Position numbers and translations under genes: made by a program. Of a stretch of DNA of 64,000 bases, positions 53,898-62,100 are shown one piece after another. Position 1 is the first letter of the stretch, and each line of letters starts with the position of its first letter. Source of the DNA: Bog-756 sp963704585. GTDB taxonomy: Bacteria > Actinomycetota > Acidimicrobiia > Acidimicrobiales > RAAP-2. The stretch covers positions 248,001 through 312,000 of the forward strand of contig OY969919.1 of NCBI GenBank assembly GCA_963704585.1. The letters are read 5' to 3'. The notes beneath the pieces were generated by a model, which saw only the letters and a list, made by a program, of their open reading frames with translations, ran no database searches and was not told the origin of the DNA.

Positions 53898-54794
53898 TCA
53901 GCGAAGGGACGCCGCCTCCGACCGTTCGAGCTGATCGGGACCGCCGCCACTCCCCCGCGCCGACCGCTGACGGCGGCCGATCCGCACGAAGAGCGTGACC
54001 GACACCGCGACGTAGGTCACCCAGACGAGCACCTGCAGCGGGGTCGGGTGGTCCGCGTAGCCGAGCAGGCTGTGGAAGACGTCTCCGAGCTGGCTCCCCT
54101 CGCTGAGCAGGCCGCTCGAGCTCCAGAGCGGGTGCCGGAGCACCGGGAGCCAGCCGAGGCTCTGGAGGTTCTCGATCGCATCGGCGAGGAGGCCTGCCGC
54201 GAAGACCATGAGCACGACGCCGATGACCCGGAAGAACAGCCCGAGGTTGAGCCGCCGGCCGAGTCGGTAGATCAGCCAGGCGACCACCATCGCGACCGCG
54301 AGACCCAGCATCGCTCCGATGAGCAGGCCGTGGCCGTGCACCGGGGCCGCGCTCTGGCTCGACGAGGCGAAGACGATGGCCAGCGTGAACACCATCGTCT
54401 CGAGTCCCTCGCGCCCGACCGCCTGGAAGGCGAGCGCCGCGAGGCCGAAGCGCGCCTTCCCGCTGATCGCCGCCTCCGAGCGGCGCTCGAGCTCGGCCGA
54501 CAGGGTGCGGCTGTGCGACTGCATCCAGAAGGTCATGTAGGTGAGCACGGCGGCCGCGACCAGGTAGGTCACCGTCTCGAAGACCGTCTGCGCAGTCGAT
54601 CCGTCGTACCGCCGCACCACGAGGTAGGCGGTCACCCCGCCGACGGTGACCACCACCAGCGCCGCCCCCACGCCGAGGAGCACGTCCCGGAAGTGCCGTC
54701 GCTGCCCGATCTTGTCCAGGTAGGCGAAGAGGATCGCGACGATCATGCTCGCCTCGATCCCCTCCCGGAGGAAGATCACGAAGGTCGGGATCAC
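53898..54794 (-). CDS. Ftr1/EfeU-type iron permease
   Basis: A 298-residue membrane protein with seven hydrophobic segments and the two iron-binding REGLE-type motifs of Ftr1/EfeU: FVIFLREGIEASMIVAILFA near the N terminus and FQAVGREGLETMVFTLAIVF in the middle. It imports iron across the cytoplasmic membrane; no EfeO or EfeB partner is adjacent. It begins with GTG. A nine-codon frame (ATG ... TGA) ends in the overlap GTGA with this start and might act as a leader. An iron-box-like palindrome covers the -10 region. Confidence 0.9.
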   Translation of the reverse strand: MIPTFVIFLREGIEASMIVAILFAYLDKIGQRRHFRDVLLGVGAALVVVTVGGVTAYLVVRRYDGSTAQTVFETVTYLVAAAVLTYMTFWMQSHSRTLSAELERRSEAAISGKARFGLAALAFQAVGREGLETMVFTLAIVFASSSQSAAPVHGHGLLIGAMLGLAVAMVVAWLIYRLGRRLNLGLFFRVIGVVLMVFAAGLLADAIENLQSLGWLPVLRHPLWSSSGLLSEGSQLGDVFHSLLGYADHPTPLQVLVWVTYVAVSVTLFVRIGRRQRSARGSGGGPDQLERSEAASLR

Positions 54795-54830
54795 CGGGCT
54801 TCGGCTCTTAGGCGTGTCATAGGAGTGTTC

Positions 54831-54861
54831 TTAGGTAACCCTAATTCCTCCGGTCTGTCAA
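54831..54861 (-). promoter_or_regulatory. Iron-box-like palindrome covering the -10 of the Ftr1 promoter
   Basis: On the minus strand TTGACA (54861-54856) is a perfect -35, and TTACCT (54838-54833) lies 17 bases on. The -10 sits inside TTAGGGTTACCTAA (54844-54831), whose arms TTAGG and CCTAA match the half-sites of the DtxR/IdeR iron box (TTAGGTTAGSCTAACCTAA), although the dyad is 5 bases shorter. Iron-dependent repression of the permease is the natural reading. Confidence 0.6.
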
Positions 54862-54924
54862 TCCCCCGTCGCTGCAGTGCCCGTGCGTGGGTACGATGAC
54901 ACCACCAGGCCGAGGAGCGATCGG

Positions 54925-55326
54925 ATGAGCCAGTACCGAGCGTTGAAGCAACAGACCGGCACGCTCCTCCGCCAACTGGGCGACGGTGCCGACGAGGTCG
55001 CCGAGTCACTGCGCCGGTCCGGTGTGCGCGGCGTCCCCCGCAGCAACCGGAGCTGTGCGATCGCCCTCTATCTGGCCGCGCTGCTGGGCTCCGACTCGCG
55101 CGTCCGCTCCGTGCGGGTCGGACACTGCTCGCTCCAGCTCGCGCTCGCGACCGGCCCCGAGCATCGGCCCGCTGGGCACCTCACCGTGCAGCTGCCGAAG
55201 CCCGTGCGACGGTTCGTCGCCGCGTTCGACGCGCACGAGTACCCCGACATCCTCCGCGAGCCCGTGCCATCCGAACGGCCTGCGGTGGGCACCCCGGTCT
55301 GCGCGACGACACCGTCCTGCCGCTGA
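54925..55326 (+). CDS. Hypothetical protein, 133 aa
   Basis: A 133-residue protein with an N-terminal helical part (YRALKQQTGTLLRQLGDGAD, EVAESLRRSGVRGVPRSNRS) and a central CAIALYLAALLGSDSRVRSV stretch resembling a small soluble domain, ending in a low-complexity tail. No family recognised. It has GGAG in CGAGGAGCGATCGG before the ATG and diverges from the iron permease, so it may share its regulatory region. Confidence 0.6.
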   Translation: MSQYRALKQQTGTLLRQLGDGADEVAESLRRSGVRGVPRSNRSCAIALYLAALLGSDSRVRSVRVGHCSLQLALATGPEHRPAGHLTVQLPKPVRRFVAAFDAHEYPDILREPVPSERPAVGTPVCATTPSCR

Positions 55327-55385
55327 ACGCCCGCCACTGACGCGCTCGGGGCACCCTGTGCACCGGGTGGTGTAGACAGCCGGGC

Positions 55386-56252
55386 ATGAAGGACCGACTT
55401 GCACCTCGCCGTGTCCTCGCGTCCGTCGACGATGTCCTCTCCGCCGTCGGCACGCCCCTCGGGACGAGCGGGTGGCATCGAATCACCCAGCGCGCGATCG
55501 ACGCGTTCGCCGAGGGAACGGGCAACTTCGCACCGAATCACACCGACCCCGAGTACGCGGCGAGGACACCCCTGCGGGTGACGATCGCATTCGGCATGCA
55601 GATCCTGGCGATGGCCACGCTCGTCCTCGCCGACCTCTGGGAGCTCCGCAACGTGACGAGCGGCGCGGACTACGGCTGCAACCGTGTGCGCCACCTCGCG
55701 CCCGTGCCCGTCGACTCCCGAGTCCGCGCGACGGCGACCATCGCGGCCGCGGAGCCCGTGGGTGAGGACGCGGTGCGTCTCATCACGGATCTCGAGTTCG
55801 AGGTGGAGGGCGGTACCCGCCCGGTCTGCGTCGCGCAGGTCGTGAACGTGCTCCACTTCGCGCCCGCGTGCGAGGGGCGCGTGCCTGGTCGGGGTCGGGC
55901 TCAGGCGGCCGGCGCGGGCTCCCCGGCCTGCGCCGCCCGAAGGGTGGCACGTGCCCTCGGCCCACCGGGAGAGGTGCCCTTGAGGATCGAGACGACGAGC
56001 AGCGCGACGCCGGGCGCATTGCGCAGCGCACGCCGCTCGGGCCAGCGCCGGGCCAGCGCGATCGTGAGGAGAACGGTCGCCACGCTCAGGACCAGGCCCT
56101 CGGCCGACACGGGGGAGAGTCCCCACCCGAACCTCCGGGGCCCGAACCAGACCTTCTCGCCGACCAGTGGCGTCGTCCGCATGACCACCAGTATGGCCGC
56201 GCCGATGTCGGTACGATCGCGCGGGACGGAAAGGACGCTGCCCCGTGGGTGA
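55386..56252 (+). CDS. MaoC-like hotdog protein with altered active site; 3' end unclear
   Basis: The first 160 residues form a MaoC/NodN-like hotdog domain: WHRITQRAIDAFAEGTGNFA, NHTDPEYA, IAFGMQILAMATLVLADLWE, ATATIAAAEPVG and a final VCVAQVVNVLHFA strand. The catalytic Asp of hydratases is Asn here (TGN instead of TGD), the Ile-His of the motif is Asn-His, and the usual AHG is AFG. It may bind but not hydrate acyl-CoA. Beyond about 55865 the frame runs through low-complexity residues antisense to the next small gene until 56252, which I do not believe is real; the stop may be lost through an indel. Confidence 0.65.
   Translation: MKDRLAPRRVLASVDDVLSAVGTPLGTSGWHRITQRAIDAFAEGTGNFAPNHTDPEYAARTPLRVTIAFGMQILAMATLVLADLWELRNVTSGADYGCNRVRHLAPVPVDSRVRATATIAAAEPVGEDAVRLITDLEFEVEGGTRPVCVAQVVNVLHFAPACEGRVPGRGRAQAAGAGSPACAARRVARALGPPGEVPLRIETTSSATPGALRSARRSGQRRASAIVRRTVATLRTRPSADTGESPHPNLRGPNQTFSPTSGVVRMTTSMAAPMSVRSRGTERTLPRG
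55901..56182 (-). CDS. Small conserved membrane protein, 93 aa
   Basis: A protein of about 93 residues: MRTTPLVGEKVWFGPRRFGW at the N terminus, then PVSAEGLVLSVATVLLTIAL as the membrane helix, and a second hydrophobic stretch (GVALLVVSILKG). The WFGPxRxGWG...PxSxEG pattern is a small actinobacterial family of unknown role. It lies antisense to the tail of the MaoC-like frame. A GTG two codons earlier is possible. Confidence 0.65.
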   Translation of the reverse strand: MRTTPLVGEKVWFGPRRFGWGLSPVSAEGLVLSVATVLLTIALARRWPERRALRNAPGVALLVVSILKGTSPGGPRARATLRAAQAGEPAPAA

Positions 56253-57606
56253 CGAGCAAGGACCGAAGATCTGCCTCATCGGCGCCGGTGGGATGTCCTT
56301 CGGCCCGGTCATGGTGCTCGACGCCGTCAACACCCGGCGGGTGCGCGGGGCGACGATGATGCTCCACGACGTCGACCCCGGCCGGCTCGACGTCGCGCGC
56401 CGATTCGCCGAGCGCGCGAACGCGGCCTGCGGCAGCCCGATCCGTATCGAGACCTCCCTCGATCCCGCCGAGGCGATGACCGGCGCCGACTTCTGCCTCA
56501 CGAGTGCCGAGACGGGGCGGTGGCGGCACTGGCACGAGGACTACGAGGTCCCGGTCCGGCACGGGTCGACCCAGATCACCGGCGAGAACGGCGGCCCCGG
56601 CGCGGTCTTCCACTCCCTCCGCTCGATCAAGACGATGCTCGGGATCTGCGAGGACATCGGGCGCTACTGCCCGGACACCTTCCTCGTGAACCTGACCAAC
56701 CCCCTGAGCCGGGTCGCTCTCGCCATCAACACCGCCACCACGGTCCGCAACGTGAGCATGTGCCACGAGTTCGCCGGCGGTGTGTCCCGCATCTCGAAGC
56801 TGCTCCGGCTGCCAAAGTCGAAGATCGACGCGCGCGCGTCGGGGATCAACCACTTCACCTTCTTCACCGACATTCGCCACGCCGAGACGGGCGAGGACCT
56901 CTACCCGCGACTGCGTCGGATCTGGCAGCGCCGGTTCTTCGACTACCCGCCGGCGGTCACGGCAGTCGCCAAGGAGCTGGTGAAAGTGCCCTGGGTGCAG
57001 CTCGCGGTCGAGCAGGTGCACACCCCGCTCGTGACCTACGTCTTCCGCGAGTACGGCCTGCTCCCCTGCTCGGTCGACAGCCACATCGGCGAGTACCTGC
57101 CCTTCGGCAAGGCTGTGGCCGGATGGCACCCGGTCCCCGTCGAGTTCCACGAAGGGGTGATGGCCAGGGTGGGCAAGCTGGTCACCCGCTACGGGTCCGG
57201 CGAGACCCGAGTCCCGATGCACCGCGCCGGCCGCTCCGCCGAGGAGCCGTTCCCGCTCATCGGCGCGCTCTTTACCGGCACTCCACGCCGGCTCAACGCG
57301 GTCAACGTCCCGAACCGCGGCTTCGTCCCCAACCTGCCCGAGGGCGCGATCGTCGAGGTGCCCGCCATCGCCGACGGCAGCGGGGTGACGCCGACCGAGA
57401 TGCCGCCGATCCTCGAGCCCCTCGCCGAGTTCATGAAGATCCAGATCGAGCTGCAGGACCTGGTGGTCAAGAGCGCTCTGACCGGCGATCCCGCACCGGC
57501 CTTCGAGGCGGTCCGGCGCGATCCGCTCTCGCCGCCGGACGAGGCCTCGTGCCGGCACCTCTTCGACGAGCTGGTCGGCCTCCAGGCCGACGCGCTCCCC
57601 TTCTGA
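56245..57606 (+). CDS. Glycoside hydrolase family 4 (alpha-galactosidase/alpha-glucosidase type)
   Basis: A 453-residue GH4 enzyme, which needs NAD and Mn. Dinucleotide start ICLIGAGGMSFGPVMVLDAV, the GH4 ITGENGGPGAVFHSLRSI segment, the metal-binding Cys-His in SMCHEFAGGVSRISKLLRLP and GINHFTFFTDIRHAETGED. GH4 enzymes work by an oxidation-elimination mechanism on alpha- or beta-glycosides or their 6-phosphates; no phosphotransferase genes are adjacent, so an unphosphorylated substrate is likely. The GTG start has GGAAAGGA upstream. Confidence 0.9.
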   Translation: MGDEQGPKICLIGAGGMSFGPVMVLDAVNTRRVRGATMMLHDVDPGRLDVARRFAERANAACGSPIRIETSLDPAEAMTGADFCLTSAETGRWRHWHEDYEVPVRHGSTQITGENGGPGAVFHSLRSIKTMLGICEDIGRYCPDTFLVNLTNPLSRVALAINTATTVRNVSMCHEFAGGVSRISKLLRLPKSKIDARASGINHFTFFTDIRHAETGEDLYPRLRRIWQRRFFDYPPAVTAVAKELVKVPWVQLAVEQVHTPLVTYVFREYGLLPCSVDSHIGEYLPFGKAVAGWHPVPVEFHEGVMARVGKLVTRYGSGETRVPMHRAGRSAEEPFPLIGALFTGTPRRLNAVNVPNRGFVPNLPEGAIVEVPAIADGSGVTPTEMPPILEPLAEFMKIQIELQDLVVKSALTGDPAPAFEAVRRDPLSPPDEASCRHLFDELVGLQADALPF

Positions 57607-57648
57607 CCGACGACCCGGGCGCAGGTCGGCGGGCCACCGGCACTCCCC

Positions 57649-59157
57649 TCAGCGCAGCGCGACCTGACCGGGCCGGATCGGCGCCGGCAGCGCGGTCCGG
57701 CCGGTGAGGAACCGGTCGACGGACGCCGCGGCCGAGCGGCCCTCTGCGATCGCCCAGACGATGAGGCTCTGCCCGCGGGTCATGTCGCCGCAGACGAAGA
57801 CACCCTTCACGTTCGTCGCCCAGGACGCGTCTGCCGCAACGCTGCCGCGCGCATCGAGCTCGAGGCCGAGATCGGCCACGACCCCGGTCGGCTCGGCCCC
57901 GAGGAAGCCCAAAGCGAGGAGCACGAGGTCGCAGGGGAGCTCGAACTCGGTGCCAGGGAGCGGCTCGAAGGTCGGTCGCCCGCTCGCGTCGAGGCCCACC
58001 TCGACCTCGTGCCCGCGGAGCGCAGCGACCCGACCGCTCCCGTCGGCGACGAACTCGGTGGTCGTCACCGAGAAGACCCGCTCGCCCCCCTCCTCGTGCG
58101 CCGACGAGGTCCGCAGGATCAGCGGCCAGGTCGGCCACGGATTGTCGTCGCCGCGCTCGAGAGGCGGACGCGGCATGATCTCGAGCTGGTGGACGCTCGC
58201 CGCGCCCTGCCGGTGCGCGGTGCCGAGACAGTCGGCGCCGGTGTCACCGCCACCGATGATCACGACCCGGCGTCCGGCCGCCGAGATCGGCGACTCGCGG
58301 AGCGACCCCTCCCGGACCAGGTTCGAGGGCTTGAGGTAGTCCATGGCCGCGTGGATGCCATCGAGGTCGCGGCCGGGCACCGGGAGGTCACGCGGCTGGG
58401 TCGACCCACCCGCGAGGACCACCGCGTCGAACTCGTCCACCAGCGAACGAGCGCTCACCACGGCGGCGTCCGGCGCGACGGCGGTGGCAACCTCGGCCGC
58501 CGGCTCCCCGACCGAGATGCGACAGCGGAACTCGACGCCCTCGGCGGCGAGCTGGGCGAGTCGGCGGTCGAGGACCGACTTCTCCATCTTGAACTCGGGT
58601 ATGCCGTAGCGCAGGAGGCCGCCCGGCTTCTCCGCGCGCTCGAGGACCACGACCGCGTGCCCCGCGCGGGCGAGCTGTTGGGCACAGGCGAGGCCTGCCG
58701 GGCCGGAGCCGACCACCGCCACCCGCTTGCCGGTCGGCGCCGCGGGCGTCTGGGCGGTCACCCACCCCTCGGACCAAGCTCGTTCGGCGATCTCGTACTC
58801 GATCCGCTCGATCGCGACCGGGTCGTCGTCGATGCCGAGGACGCACGCGCCCTCGCAGGGGGCCGGGCACAGCCGCCCGGTGAACTCGGGGAAGTTGTTG
58901 GTCGCGTGCAGGCGCTCGATCGCCTCGGACCAGTCGTCCCGGTAGACGAGGTCGTTCCACTCGGGGATGAGGTTGCCGAGCGGGCAGCCTTCGTGGCAGA
59001 AGGGGATGCCGCAGTCCATGCAGCGGGCCCCCTGCCGCTCGGTCGATTCGGCGGGGAACGGCTCGTAGACCTCCTTCCAGTCACGCAGGCGGATCGGGAC
59101 CGGCCGGCGTGGCGGCACCTCGCGGCGGAATTCGAGGAACCCGGTCACGTCACCCAT
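57649..59157 (-). CDS. gltD: Glutamate synthase small subunit GltD
   Basis: A 502-residue subunit that passes electrons from NADPH to the large subunit. N-terminal Cys motifs for two 4Fe-4S clusters (ARCMDCGIPFCHEGCPLGN and CPAPCEGACVLGI), then FAD site VAVVGSGPAGLACAQQLARA, NADP site VVIIGGGDTGADCLGTAHRQ and the C-terminal GVFVCGDMTRGQSLIVWAIA. The ATG at MGDVTGFLEF was chosen; the frame is open further upstream in gltB. It overlaps the gltB stop by 8 bases, so the two are co-translated. Confidence 0.96.
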   Translation of the reverse strand: MGDVTGFLEFRREVPPRRPVPIRLRDWKEVYEPFPAESTERQGARCMDCGIPFCHEGCPLGNLIPEWNDLVYRDDWSEAIERLHATNNFPEFTGRLCPAPCEGACVLGIDDDPVAIERIEYEIAERAWSEGWVTAQTPAAPTGKRVAVVGSGPAGLACAQQLARAGHAVVVLERAEKPGGLLRYGIPEFKMEKSVLDRRLAQLAAEGVEFRCRISVGEPAAEVATAVAPDAAVVSARSLVDEFDAVVLAGGSTQPRDLPVPGRDLDGIHAAMDYLKPSNLVREGSLRESPISAAGRRVVIIGGGDTGADCLGTAHRQGAASVHQLEIMPRPPLERGDDNPWPTWPLILRTSSAHEEGGERVFSVTTTEFVADGSGRVAALRGHEVEVGLDASGRPTFEPLPGTEFELPCDLVLLALGFLGAEPTGVVADLGLELDARGSVAADASWATNVKGVFVCGDMTRGQSLIVWAIAEGRSAAASVDRFLTGRTALPAPIRPGQVALR

Positions 59158-62100
59158 GGGCGGCCTCCATGACGGCCTCGTCCACCGACCGTCCCTCGGC
59201 GATCGCACGCTCCGTCGCCTCCAGCACGCGCCGGTAGTCGCGCGGCATGACGGTCACGAACCGCTCGGCCGCGGCCCTCCACTCGCCGAGCAGCCGTTCG
59301 GCGACGGCCGAGCCGGTCTCGTCGCGGTGGAGGGCGACCCGCTCCCGGAGCCAGGTGCGGTCATCGCCGGAGAGCGGCTCGAGGTCGACCATCTCCGCGT
59401 TGTAGGTGCCCGCGAGCCGTCCGTCGGGGTCATAGACGTAGGCGACCCCGCCCGACATGCCGGCGCCGAAGTTGCGACCGGTCGGACCGAGGACGACGAC
59501 CTTCCCGCCTGTCATGTACTCGCAGGCGTGGTCACCGACCCCCTCGACGACCGCGATCGCGCCCGAGTTGCGGACGCAGAAGCGCTCACCCACCTGTCCG
59601 CGGAGGAAGACCTCGCCGCCCGTCGCGCCGTAGAGGATCACGTTGCCGGCCACGATGTTCTCTTCGGCCGCGAACGGCGAGCCCTCGGGCGGGCGGACGA
59701 TGATGCGTCCTCCCGAGAGTCCCTTGCCGAGGTAGTCGTTCGCGTCGCCGAACAGCCGCATGGTCACGCCGCTCGGGACGAACGCACCGAAGCTCTGACC
59801 CGCCGATCCGGTGAAGGTGAGGTCGATGGTGCCCTCGGGCAGGCCGGCACCCCCGTGACGGCGGGTGATCTCGTACCCGAGCAGGGTCCCGACCGTGCGG
59901 TCGACGTTGGTCACCTCCAGCGAGGCACGCACCGGCGTCCCCGCCTCGATCGCCGGCCGGCACGCGTCGAGGAACGCGTGGTCGAGCGCACGGTCGAGGC
60001 CGTGGTCCTGCTCGTTCACGCGGTGGCGGACCGCTCCGCCGGGCGCCTCGGGGGCGAGCAGGATGGGCGAGAGGTCGAGGCCGCTCGCCTTCCAGTGCTC
60101 GACCGCCTCCTCGGCGTCGAGCAGGTCCACCCGGCCCACCGCCTCCTCGATCGACCGGAGCCCGAGCGACGCGAGGTGCTCGCGCACCTCTTCGGCGATG
60201 TACTCGAAGAACGTCTCGACGAACTCCGGCTTTCCCGAGAAGCGCTCGCGCAGCACCGGATTCTGGGTGGCGATGCCCACCGGGCAGGTGTCGAGGTGGC
60301 AGACCCGCATCATGATGCAGCCGGAGACCACGAGCGGCGCGGTCGCGAACCCGAACTCCTCCGCACCGAGGAGCGCGCCGATCACGACGTCACGCCCGGT
60401 CTTCATCTGGCCGTCGACCTGCACGACGATCCGGTCCCGCAGGTCGTTGGCCATGAGCGTCTGCTGGGTCTCGGCGAGCCCGAGCTCCCAGGGGATGCCC
60501 GCGTGCTTCTGCGAGGTGAGCGGCGTCGCGCCGGTGCCACCGTCGTGCCCCGAGATGAGCACCACGTCCGAGTGGGCCTTCGCCACCCCGGCGGCCACCG
60601 TGCCCACACCGACCTCCGCGACGAGCTTCACGTGCACGCGCGCGGTCGGGTTGGCGGACTTGAGGTCGTGGATGAGCTGGGCGATGTCCTCGATCGAGTA
60701 GATGTCGTGGTGCGGCGGCGGTGAGATGAGGCCGACCCCCGGCGTCGAGAACCGGGTGGCCGCGATCCAGGGGTAGACCTTGTGGCCCGGCAGCTGGCCG
60801 CCCTCGCCGGGCTTGGCGCCTTGTGCGATCTTGATCTGGATGTCGTCGGCGTTGACCAGGTACTCCGAGGTCACCCCGAAGCGGCCTGACGCGACCTGCT
60901 TGATCGCGGATCGGCGCAGGTCGCCGTTGGGATCGGGCGAGTAGCGGTCGGGGTCCTCGCCTCCCTCGCCGGTGTTCGACCGACCGCCGAGCCGGTTCAT
61001 CGCGATGGCGAGCGTCTCGTGGGCCTCCGCGGAGATCGACCCGTAGGACATCGCGCCGGTCGAGAACCGGGCGAGGATCGCGGCGGCAGGCTCGACCTCC
61101 TCGATCGGGATCGCCGGGAGCACCCCGGTGCGCAGGTGCATGAGGCCGCGCAGGGTCGCGAGCGCGCTCGACTGGTCGTCGACCGCCCGCGTGTACTCCT
61201 TGAAGACCTCGTACTGCTTGGTCCGCGTCGCGTGCTGGAGCTTGAGCACGGTGCGCGGGTTGAACAGGTGGATCTCGCCTTCGCGACGCCACTGGTACTC
61301 GCCCCCGACCTCCCGCTCGCGGTGGGCGAGCTCGGTCGGGCGCTCGAGGTTGGCGAGCCGGTGTCGCATCGCCACCTCCTCGGCGAGCACCTCGAGCCCC
61401 ACGCCCCCGATGCGGGAGACCGTCCCGGTGAAGTACTCGTCGATGACCTCGGGTGCGAGCCCGACGGCCTCGAACACCTGGGCGCCGGTGTAGGAGGCCA
61501 CCGTCGAGATGCCCATCTTGGACATCACCTTGATGATCCCCTTCGAGGCGGCCTTGATGTAGTTGCGCTGCGCCTGGCGAGGAGTCACCCCGGTGAGGAG
61601 GCCCGAGGCGATCATGTCGTCGATGCTCTCGAAGGCGAGGTACGGGTTGATGGCTGCGGCCCCGTACCCCTTGAGCAGCGCCATGTGGTGCACCTCGCGC
61701 GCGTCGCCGGTCTCGACGACGAGGCCGACCTTGGTCCGGGTCTTCTCGCGCACCAGGTGGTGGTGGACGGCGCCGACCAGCAGGAGGGAGGGGATGGGGG
61801 CGAGCTCGGCCGTCGAGTTGCGGTCGGAGAGGACGATGACGTCGGCCCCCTCTTCGATCGCCGCGCTGACCCTGCTGCGCACGTCGTCGAGGGCGATGCG
61901 CAGCGCCGCACCACCGCCCGCCGCGTCGAACATCCCGTCGATCGCAAAGGCCCGGAATCCCGGTGTCGAGCCGTCCTCGTTCACGTAGAGCAGCTTCGCG
62001 AGGTCGTCGTTGTCGATGACCGGCATCGGGAGGACGATCTGCCGGCACGAGTCGGCCGTCGGCTCGAGGAGGTTGGCCTCGGGTCCGAGGGTCGAGAGGA

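Noticed and set aside
55866..56252. Tail of the MaoC-like frame beyond the hotdog domain
   Set aside because: Low-complexity, antisense to a recognised small membrane protein family; kept in the coordinates only because no earlier stop is visible.
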